Below, piece by piece: positions 1 through 7,389 of a stretch of 64,000 nucleotides of DNA. Every line of letters starts with the position of its first letter. The stretch's first letter is position 1. The DNA is from Mariniblastus fucicola (lineage in GTDB: Bacteria > Planctomycetota > Planctomycetia > Pirellulales > Pirellulaceae). Below the pieces are notes generated by a model, which did no database searches, was not told where the DNA came from, and worked only from the letters and a program-made list of their open reading frames with translations. The translations under genes and the position numbers were made by a program. The stretch is taken from NCBI RefSeq assembly GCF_008087665.1, contig NZ_CP042912.1:3782001-3846000 (forward strand). Reading direction: 5' to 3'.

Positions 1-50
1 TGGCTGAACTCGAGGAGGAAATGCGACGGAATCAACCTGCGGCTCCCTAA
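1..50 (+). CDS. 3' end of an unidentified CDS
   Basis: Frame 3 is open from the window edge and stops with TAA at 48-50, giving a short acidic/basic tail (AELEEEMRRNQPAAP). Only about 16 residues are visible, so no family can be named. It lies 117 bases before the next gene on the same strand. Confidence 0.45.
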   Translation, partial: AELEEEMRRNQPAAP

Positions 51-167
51 CGGTCATTGCCGACGCCGCTTTCGTAGCTGCTGCGTTTAATCGCACAGCG
101 TGTTGGCGGTAACAGACTTGTGTTGCTAGACTGTTGATGAGTTTCCGCCCAGTTATTGCTTAAGATT

Positions 168-2033
168 ATGGTTTTCAACCGAAACGAAGACGGGTTTAAC
201 AACCGCTCATTTTTCTCTCTCCTGATGGCTCCCTTTCGCGCTATTCAGGACTGGCTTAAGGACGCCATTTCCGGCGACGACTCGTTCCGCTCGGATCAGG
301 GAAACGTCATCGTCAGATTCATCACGCTGCCGTTTCGGTTGCTGTGGGGATTCTTGGTCTTCATGGTTCAGGCTTGGACGACGTCCCGAAACGGGATTGC
401 GTTTTTGCGTGGGCTTCCCGCGTTCGGGATTATCGCCTTTACGCCATTCCTCTTGTGGTTGGTCAATAACTACTCGCGTCAGATCTCGGTTGGGCCGACG
501 ATTGGATATCACAAGATGCATCTTCGGAACGGAGCCGATGAATACGCTCAGCTGTTTTCGAAGAAACTGGTCGAGCTGGAACCGGAATCCAAAGAATACA
601 AGTACATGATGGCCGAAGATTACGCACGTAACGGCGATATCGGCAAAGCAACGCGGATCATGGAATTTCTGGCCGGAAGTACTGACATCACGCCAACGGC
701 ACTGGTTTCCAGCCCGGAGCCAACGGATACGGGCAATCCCCTGGATCCACCAACCACCGACGATTCGAGCGATCCAGACGTCGATGCTGCAGCAGAAAGC
801 GCGGAGCCGGAGAAGTACGCCCAGGCTCATGTCTGGCTGTCCCAACAGCTCATTCGCAAACAGCGGATGGAGGGAATGGATGAAGCGGGAAACACGAAAG
901 CCATGGCTCACCTTCGTGCGGCGATCGCTGCCGATCCAGAAAATATTCGAGCGAAAGTCAACCTGGTCGATCTATACCTGACCCGCGCCCGATCTATGGG
1001 CCCTGACTCTGGCGAATACAAAGAAGAAGAATACATCGAGAACCTGAAGCTCGCGCGTGAATCACTCGAGGCCCTGACACGGTTTCAAAACTTCAATCGT
1101 ATGGAGCAGGTTCTGGCCATGCCGCAGTTGGTTGACGTTTGCGTAAAACTTGGCGATGACGCTGCGGCAAAACGCGCTCTCAATGATGCGGCGTCGAAGG
1201 TCACCAGGATCGCGCGGCTTAATCCGGAAATTTACGAGATCTGGTTTTCGCTGGTTCAGTGTGCCGTAGCACTCAAGGACTACAAACGTGCCGATGAGTT
1301 TATCAAGACCGGATACCAGAACGTCAAGACTCAGGAAACACGACGTAAAATTATGCAGCTTTCGTCGCTGGTGTTTATTCAAAACGCGGACGATTTTAAA
1401 GACATCACGATCGAAAGAAATTTTCGGCTTAGGCTGTTTGCGCTTTGCAAGGCGATTGCAACGAACCCCAGAGACGTGAAAATTTACGATCGTTTGGAAG
1501 ACTACATTGATGTCGATGTGGATGAAGCCCAGCGAGAAGTTTGGTTGCGGAACTCGATTCTGGATTGCCCGATTCCGGGCGTGGTTCACATCCTGATCGG
1601 AACTCGTGAGCTTATTCGCGGTGATGTGGTCGCGGGTAAAACCAGCTGGGACATTGCACAGCACCAATTCGGGACGACCGAGTTCGTGATCCATCGTCTG
1701 CTTTCGATCGCGATTCGCAAGGAACCGAAGTACGGCGAAGGCGATTTGCTCAATACGGCATTACTGTTGTTCCCGGACCAGTACATGCTGTACGAAACCC
1801 GGGGTGCGATCAAAAAAGGCAGAGGTGAATTCACGGAGGCTATCAAGGACTTTGAATTCGTCATTGATAAAGTTCCGGATTTGATCACCGTTCAAAAACA
1901 CCTTGCGGACTGCTACGAAGCCATTGGCAATGCAGAGAAAGCGTCGTTCCATGAGAGTCGTGTCGAAGAATTGCTCGATCAGGTCGACCAGAAACAGCGT
2001 GACCTGTACGAACGTGAACTGAACAAACTGTAG
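168..2033 (+). CDS. Membrane-anchored TPR-repeat protein
   Basis: A 621-residue protein when started at ATG 168; an in-frame TTG lies at 156. Residues 1-50 are amphipathic. Two hydrophobic stretches follow, at about 53-70 (FRLLWGFLVFMVQAW) and 83-100 (FGIIAFTPFLLWLV), consistent with membrane anchoring. The rest is alpha-helical with TPR-like units near residues 140-170, 245-275, and a clear C-terminal block at about 545-600 (YETRGAIKKGRGEFTEAIKDF, then QKHLADCYEAIGNAEKA). Residues 185-225 form an acidic, Pro/Thr/Asp-rich linker. TPR proteins usually scaffold complexes. No catalytic motif is visible and the specific partner is unknown. Confidence 0.85.
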   Translation: MVFNRNEDGFNNRSFFSLLMAPFRAIQDWLKDAISGDDSFRSDQGNVIVRFITLPFRLLWGFLVFMVQAWTTSRNGIAFLRGLPAFGIIAFTPFLLWLVNNYSRQISVGPTIGYHKMHLRNGADEYAQLFSKKLVELEPESKEYKYMMAEDYARNGDIGKATRIMEFLAGSTDITPTALVSSPEPTDTGNPLDPPTTDDSSDPDVDAAAESAEPEKYAQAHVWLSQQLIRKQRMEGMDEAGNTKAMAHLRAAIAADPENIRAKVNLVDLYLTRARSMGPDSGEYKEEEYIENLKLARESLEALTRFQNFNRMEQVLAMPQLVDVCVKLGDDAAAKRALNDAASKVTRIARLNPEIYEIWFSLVQCAVALKDYKRADEFIKTGYQNVKTQETRRKIMQLSSLVFIQNADDFKDITIERNFRLRLFALCKAIATNPRDVKIYDRLEDYIDVDVDEAQREVWLRNSILDCPIPGVVHILIGTRELIRGDVVAGKTSWDIAQHQFGTTEFVIHRLLSIAIRKEPKYGEGDLLNTALLLFPDQYMLYETRGAIKKGRGEFTEAIKDFEFVIDKVPDLITVQKHLADCYEAIGNAEKASFHESRVEELLDQVDQKQRDLYERELNKL

Positions 2034-2193
2034 ATCGCGTTTGTTCGCTTACCGTCCAACTGCTGCCCGCCAGTACGAACTGCAAAGCTTCACCTTCGTG
2101 ATATCCCAGAGTGAAGAAGCAAGTCGGCACGTACCGACGACGCCAAGCACTTCTTGCGAAGTTGATACGTGCTTTCTCAATCTGGATTCTCGG

Positions 2194-2511
2194 CTACGCG
2201 TCGGCGAGCTTGACCAAAATGTCATCGCCGTCAACTTTGACTTCGTGAGAACCGGTGTTCTGCGTTGCCGGCATGCACAAGGCTTTCCCACAGCGGACAT
2301 CGAATTTGGCGCCGTGCCGAGGGCAGGCAATTGCAAACCCTTCGAACTCGCCATCACTAAGTGTGCCGCCGTCATGCGTGCACACGTCATCAAGACAAAA
2401 GTAATCGTCGCCGACCTGAAACAGGATCACCAGCTGATCGTCGACTTCGACCAGCAGTTTGTCGCCCGAGCTAAGTTCTGATCGGGTTGCTGCTTTGATA
2501 AATTCGCTCAT
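2194..2511 (-). CDS. Rieske-type [2Fe-2S] ferredoxin
   Basis: A 105-residue, single-domain Rieske protein. The cluster ligands are clear: CTH (residues 41-43) and CPRHGAKFD about 16 residues later, the C-x-H...C-x2-H pattern that binds a 2Fe-2S cluster with two Cys and two His. Size and lack of a signal peptide match soluble Rieske ferredoxins of the nitrite reductase small-subunit / dioxygenase ferredoxin group. These carry electrons to an oxygenase or act near Fe-S assembly. No oxygenase or suf gene adjoins it here, so the electron partner is unknown. It is transcribed away from the TPR gene and sits 27 bases downstream of the kinase gene, so the two may form an operon. Confidence 0.9.
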   Translation of the reverse strand: MSEFIKAATRSELSSGDKLLVEVDDQLVILFQVGDDYFCLDDVCTHDGGTLSDGEFEGFAIACPRHGAKFDVRCGKALCMPATQNTGSHEVKVDGDDILVKLADA

Positions 2512-2538
2512 GTTGTCATTCTTGAGAGTTTAAACTCT

Positions 2539-3294
2539 TCATGCGTCCGGGTTGGGAGCGATCGGAACACGAGGTTCTTTCGCCAGAGAAAAAGAAAGCT
2601 CTTCGTACCACGTGCTGTCCGAATCAACCAGCTTCTGGATTCGTTTCCAGATTTCAACCGGAGGACCGAATCCGCTCCAGTCAACGGTCAGCACGCGAAC
2701 GCCACGGCGACGCATTTCAGATAGAAGCTTTTGATAGTTACCGTAAAGTTGCTGCAAATAATCCAGTGGCACGCCTTCTTCTTCGCTGCGACCGCGGGAA
2801 TGCATTCGATCGTAGCATTCTTCTGGTGAAACATCGAGATAGACGAACACATCCGGCGGCATCACGTCACGGCTCATGTTGCGATACACATCAACGTACA
2901 AATCGTACTCTTCTGCCGTCATAAAACCACGCTCCATCGCGGTGGTTGCGAAAACAGTGTCGCCGTAGATCGGACGGTCCTGAATCACGATCGTTCCGTT
3001 GGATCCCCAAGCCTGCTCGACCGCCAGACGGTGTTGCTCATAACGCTGGCAGAGCATGAACATTTGCATGGCGAATCCGCCACCCGTGTTCTTTTCGGTC
3101 TGTAAATCGTCGTAGTATCGCTGCAGAAAGTGATTGAATTTTGGATGGTGTGTTGGTTCTTCCATCACACGCGTTGGGTGTCCGGCCGCCATCGCAGCAG
3201 AGGCGATCGCATGGCAGGCGTTGGTTTTGCCAGCACCAATGTTTGCGTCAATCGCGATGAATAGTCCATTTCTTTCGTTACCGGCAAAACCCAC
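2539..3294 (-). CDS. Deoxynucleoside kinase (dNK/dGK-dCK family)
   Basis: About 251 residues. The N-terminal P-loop is IDANIGAGKTN, followed by EEPTHHP (residues about 45-51) and the DRPIYGDTVFA motif (about 105-115), which corresponds to the DRS/ERS region of deoxynucleoside kinases. Further on, DVFVYLDVSPEECYDRM and RGRSEEE look like the LID segment with phosphate-binding arginines. The family phosphorylates deoxynucleosides with ATP in the salvage pathway; base preference cannot be read from sequence. Two GTG starts exist, at 3300 and 3294. AGGAG lies directly against the first but five bases before the second, so 3294 is preferred. The second Gly of a classical GxxGxGK loop is Ala here (ANIGAGK). 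Confidence 0.88.
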   Translation of the reverse strand: MGFAGNERNGLFIAIDANIGAGKTNACHAIASAAMAAGHPTRVMEEPTHHPKFNHFLQRYYDDLQTEKNTGGGFAMQMFMLCQRYEQHRLAVEQAWGSNGTIVIQDRPIYGDTVFATTAMERGFMTAEEYDLYVDVYRNMSRDVMPPDVFVYLDVSPEECYDRMHSRGRSEEEGVPLDYLQQLYGNYQKLLSEMRRRGVRVLTVDWSGFGPPVEIWKRIQKLVDSDSTWYEELSFSLAKEPRVPIAPNPDA

Positions 3295-3693
3295 GGTCAC
3301 TCCTCCATTTGTGTTTAGTTTGAGGACGTGAATCTATCGCCTGATGACAGCATTCGCAATCTAGCAACAATGCGTAAGCGACAGAACATCGACATTGAAG
3401 ACCTGCGATCGGCGACTTCGACAAACGTTACCCAATGCGGAAATCCTGGCGGGTGACGGGACATTTATATGACTGGGAAAGAATATTCGCCTGTTCATTC
3501 CCAGCTATATAAATTAGCTCTCGCCAAAGCGATCACCAGACGCACCAATCGCAGCGAGCCAGTCCTGTGCAGCCATTGTTAATACCCAAGCTCGTCAAAC
3601 CCCATCCTCGCATAACGGTTCAGCAGCAAGGCATGCAATATGGGTTGAAGGCGATACTACAACAGATCGCCTGAGCTTAGTCTTGGGTTCTAG
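3295..3693. other. Intergenic region without a supported gene
   Basis: About 400 bases between the kinase start and the 3' end of the next minus-strand gene. Apart from the long hairpin at 3463-3514, no convincing coding frame, RNA gene or repeat is visible. The minus-strand promoter of the kinase presumably lies at its left edge. Confidence 0.6.
3463..3514. repeat. Long imperfect hairpin (17-bp arms)
   Basis: The left arm 3463-3479 (ATTTATATGACTGGGAA) and the right arm 3498-3514 (TTCCCAGCTATATAAAT) are reverse complements except for a central two-base GA/AG swap. An 18-base loop separates them. There is no U-tract, so it is not a classical terminator. It could be a protein-binding palindrome or an intergenic repeat unit. 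Confidence 0.6.
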
Positions 3694-4251
3694 CTAGTGA
3701 AACGCTGCTGCAAGATCGGCGATCGCTTTCTTTTCCTTATCCGACACAGTTCCCGCACCGAAGAATCCACCTGCAGCTTCGGCAACATTTTCAGCGCGGT
3801 TGATCACAGACGACTTCAGCTGCGAATAGGAAGTTTCATCAAGACTGCCTTTCAGCACGCCGACGTAGCCCTTCCAGGACTCGAGCAAATCAGGCTTCGG
3901 CCGATGTGCCAGCCAGCTGCCAAGCAACTTCGATGCGGCAGAATCTTTCTCAATGCCAGCCGAAGTCGCAGCCTGGAGAATCGCCTCTTTCTCGGTGGCT
4001 TCCATCAGGTCATCACACCACGCGACTGACACCAGTGGAATCAGTGAAATCGCCGCGAGGCTTTCAGGAGTTACGCCGGCGTCGATCAGTTTGTCGAGGA
4101 CTTCATCGTTGTCGATCCCGCTAACCGCGTGCAGGGCTTCTCGAGCTTCCTTGTCCGCGAGTTCCGCTTTCAGATTCTGCAGCAGCACCTGATCGCGCTC
4201 TCCAAAAAACTTCGTTTCAAGTGCTTTGCCGCGGCCCTGAAGGTCATCCAT
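3694..4251 (-). CDS. Conserved-looking alpha-helical protein, unknown function
   Basis: A 185-residue soluble protein when started at ATG 4251; a GTG lies one codon upstream. It is helical and Ala/Lys/Glu-rich throughout, with no signal peptide and no membrane segment. Motifs such as VSVAWCDDLMEATEKEA (about 76-92) and EAAGGFFGAGTVSDKEKKA (about 160-178) look like structured helix-turn regions but match no family I can name. It is divergent from the next gene with a gap of about 280 bases. Its coding character is supported by uniform codon use and by the absence of a better frame. Confidence 0.7.
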   Translation of the reverse strand: MDDLQGRGKALETKFFGERDQVLLQNLKAELADKEAREALHAVSGIDNDEVLDKLIDAGVTPESLAAISLIPLVSVAWCDDLMEATEKEAILQAATSAGIEKDSAASKLLGSWLAHRPKPDLLESWKGYVGVLKGSLDETSYSQLKSSVINRAENVAEAAGGFFGAGTVSDKEKKAIADLAAAFH

Positions 4252-4533
4252 CACAATACCCTGATCGTATCGGTTTCAATCAAAACGACGCAAACAACCG
4301 GCCTGTCCGGGGGCCGCGTCACCAGAATGCTATTCGAGAGCGACAGCGACGGCTAGGGGTACCAAATATCACCGAAAAACCTGTCGCAAAACCGGATTTT
4401 TCATCTGTCGCAAATGAGAAAAACTAGGCTTTCGTTGGTAGCCACCGGAAGGTGTATCAATCAGAATGACCGGAAACCTCAAGGTTCGTTGAAAATCAAC
4501 CTGAACCACAGACTTGCATCGATTGCCGACACC

Positions 4534-7224
4534 ATGCTTCACACGAATCAAATCGTAAAATCCAACGCCTCTCACAAGGCAAATTTCATCGGCCGCGTGA
4601 CCGCGCTGCTGGTGTTGCTACTGGCTTCTCAGATTGCCGAAACCGCTCACGCCGACGACACGACTCAACGGCTCAGGACCTGCGTCGCACGCATGAATCA
4701 TTGGCTGGGCTCCGGCGACAAGGCCCAGACCTGGCGGATGTTGCTGGACCTCAACGTGCTTGATTCTCAAACTGCCAAGGGCGAACAAGCGGATCCGCAA
4801 ACCCTGTCACGACTGCTAGGCCGATTCGATCAAAAGAAGGCTGCGGAAGCGCATCCGGTATTCCTGGAAGTTCGAAACGCGATCTCCGCCCAGATCGACC
4901 AGATCAATCGCACTCGAACGCAGGAGTTGGCGGACCTTCAATTTGCAGCCTATCAGGCAATCTCTCAATTCGAAAAACCGTCCGTCTTGCAGTTGGAGTT
5001 CGACCGCGATTTGGCGAAGTACGAACTTCAGGTGCTAAAGAAGGTCTACCGTCGCGATCTCGACAGTCGCTCGCGAGCCATCATCTTTCACAAATTGAAG
5101 CTTGACCAAACGATCGAGTTCCTTGAAGGAATTCAGTTCGAAATGCCGCCTGAAGTCTCGGTCGGAAAAATGAAGTCGATGATTGCTGACGAACGATCAA
5201 GGCTCGAAGAGGTCGTTGACGCAATCGACGCTCTTCCAATTCAGCTTCCGGAAGAAGACAGCGATGAAGGAGATCTGGAACTGGAGCAGGACACTCCTGG
5301 CCCGGACAGCGACAGCGGTGACGATCTGAAGTCACTGGAAGCGCGAAAGGAAGCGATCGAGGAACGTATCAGCGAGTTGCGAAAGAAGTATTCCGAAGTC
5401 TTTGAGGCCGATAGGCCAAGGCTGATTCGACGTCGCGACATTGGACGCGAACTCCGCAGAATTCAACGGCGATTCGTGGTGATGGCGAAAGAGCAAACCG
5501 ATCCTGCGTTCGCTTCGGCCCGGGAAGCGATCGACATCATCGCGGACGAGTTCGAATTTGCGACCGGCGACAATATTCAGCAGGAGTACCTTGAACAGGT
5601 GACTGAACTTGCGGAACTGCTGCCAGAACTGAACGATCCCAATGCAAGGCTGTCGCACGCCCGGATTGGATCGATTTTGCTTTGGCTTGAAAACAGACAA
5701 CAACTCCAGGACTTGTGCGTCGCAATTCGTCGCCGTTACTCGAACCCGAATGCTTACGTTTCGGTTTCGTCGCGGATGCTGCAAAGCCTGACGTCTCGAT
5801 CGTCGTCGGAGAACGACCGGATCGCGGAAGACTTTCTTGGCAGATTCGCCCGGGGACTTTCAACGACCAGCACGACGGTGAATGTTGTCCCGATCGACAA
5901 CCCGGACCAGGTCCACGTCAGCATTTTGCTCAACGGAACCGCGACGACGGATACTTACGTTCGCGAAAGAATCTTTCGCATCAACTCTTCTTCATCCGGC
6001 TACCTTTCTGCCCGCCGCGACCTGTTTGCGAACCTGAACGGCCTTTGGGCAACACAAAGCAGTGTCGATGCTTCGATGTCTTCGCAGTACGGCGGCATTA
6101 GCACCAACTGCGGTTTGATTCAACGGTTGGCAGAAAAGAGCTTTACGAAAGAGCAGGGCAGAACGGACGAGGAATCCTCTCGCCGAGTCCGTGAGCGATT
6201 GCGGGACCGGTTCGAATCGGAAACTTCTAACGCGATCGGCGACGGCGTTGGTCAGGTGGAGTCGTTTGCGAAACAGGCCAGAGACATCGCTGCTTTCCTG
6301 CCACAAATTTTCCTGCGTTCGTTCTCGAATCGTGTGGAAGTCGTTGCCAAGAAGGATGCTCGCATCGCAATCAGTGCTCCTGCCAATCCGACTTTTCAAA
6401 CGGCTGGCTCCGACGTACAGATCAAGCTCCACGATTCGTTGCCGAGCATTTATCTGGATCCGATTTTTGCCGGCAAGACGTTCACGCAATCCGAGCTTGA
6501 GGCCGAAGTGAAATCCTTTGTCGGCGACGCAGACGTTTTTGCCGCTGCGAAGTCCGCGGCGGAAGATGCTGTCGAGGAAGACGTTGAAGAGTTCAAAATC
6601 AGTTTTCAGGACATCCGCCCGATTCAGTTCGAGTTTTCGGATAACCGCTTGGGTGTGGTGATCAATGGAAGTCGCTTCGAGCAGGGCGAAAATGCGATTC
6701 GAACCAACTTGTCGATCAAATTGGCGTTTAAGGTTGTTAGTCGAAACGGAAAACTGTTTATCAAAGCCGATGGCACGCCAGAGATCGACCTTTCGGAAGG
6801 CGAAGAACCGGATGCGGAGTCGATTGCGTTTGCCAAGATCCTGGAGAAACGAATCGCCGAAGCAGCTGAAGCTTCAGGTGGCGAAGGTTTCGAGCTTCCT
6901 TCCAACCTGCTGCCGTCCTTGCCACAGCTTTCTGGCCTTGAGTTCATCAACGCGTTGCAACTGGGACTGTTGGAGCTTCGTGACGGATGGCTGTATTTGG
7001 GTTGGAACTATCAGGGTGGCTCGGTCAACACGCCGGCCATTTGGAACGAGTATGTTGTCCAGGAATTCGACCCGCTTTACCTTCCGGATGGAGCACCGAT
7101 TCTGGAGCAGCCACAGGACGATTCCGTTTTGATCGATCCACCGCCTCCGGCCGACGACGTTTCGTCACAGACGATCATTCTCGATTCCGGCGCCGCGACA
7201 ATCGAAACGGGACTTGGACAATAG
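4534..7224 (+). CDS. Large secreted/periplasmic protein, unknown function
   Basis: An 896-residue protein. The open frame extends upstream to 4414, but ATG 4534 gives a good signal peptide (basic n-region, then VTALLVLLLASQ, with cleavage after AHA before DDT), so that start is chosen. The mature part begins with a helical region including a coiled-coil-like, acidic segment (about residues 230-290, ending SLEARKEAIEERISELRKKY). A middle beta-rich part of about 400-600 contains TSTTVNVVPIDNPDQVHVSI. The C-terminal part ends in a Pro-rich tail. It is probably an envelope protein of planctomycete-specific distribution. No enzymatic motif is seen. The dockerin-tagged gene starts 166 bases downstream on the same strand. 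Confidence 0.8.
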   Translation: MLHTNQIVKSNASHKANFIGRVTALLVLLLASQIAETAHADDTTQRLRTCVARMNHWLGSGDKAQTWRMLLDLNVLDSQTAKGEQADPQTLSRLLGRFDQKKAAEAHPVFLEVRNAISAQIDQINRTRTQELADLQFAAYQAISQFEKPSVLQLEFDRDLAKYELQVLKKVYRRDLDSRSRAIIFHKLKLDQTIEFLEGIQFEMPPEVSVGKMKSMIADERSRLEEVVDAIDALPIQLPEEDSDEGDLELEQDTPGPDSDSGDDLKSLEARKEAIEERISELRKKYSEVFEADRPRLIRRRDIGRELRRIQRRFVVMAKEQTDPAFASAREAIDIIADEFEFATGDNIQQEYLEQVTELAELLPELNDPNARLSHARIGSILLWLENRQQLQDLCVAIRRRYSNPNAYVSVSSRMLQSLTSRSSSENDRIAEDFLGRFARGLSTTSTTVNVVPIDNPDQVHVSILLNGTATTDTYVRERIFRINSSSSGYLSARRDLFANLNGLWATQSSVDASMSSQYGGISTNCGLIQRLAEKSFTKEQGRTDEESSRRVRERLRDRFESETSNAIGDGVGQVESFAKQARDIAAFLPQIFLRSFSNRVEVVAKKDARIAISAPANPTFQTAGSDVQIKLHDSLPSIYLDPIFAGKTFTQSELEAEVKSFVGDADVFAAAKSAAEDAVEEDVEEFKISFQDIRPIQFEFSDNRLGVVINGSRFEQGENAIRTNLSIKLAFKVVSRNGKLFIKADGTPEIDLSEGEEPDAESIAFAKILEKRIAEAAEASGGEGFELPSNLLPSLPQLSGLEFINALQLGLLELRDGWLYLGWNYQGGSVNTPAIWNEYVVQEFDPLYLPDGAPILEQPQDDSVLIDPPPPADDVSSQTIILDSGAATIETGLGQ

Positions 7225-7389
7225 CCGCCTGCCGATGCATGCATTGCATCGCGTTCTACTTGAATGTCGTTCGAACGATGGCCGCCGATTGACCGTTATC
7301 GGTTTGCCCCTATAGTTGCTTGTTCGCTCGAAAATTTACGATCTGCCGCCCACGTTGCGGCGCTCGCCCGCCTTCAAAAGAATCTTTCC

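Noticed and set aside
4414-4533. N-terminal extension of the 4534-7224 protein
   Set aside because: The extension would bury the signal peptide; ATG 4534 gives a normal one.
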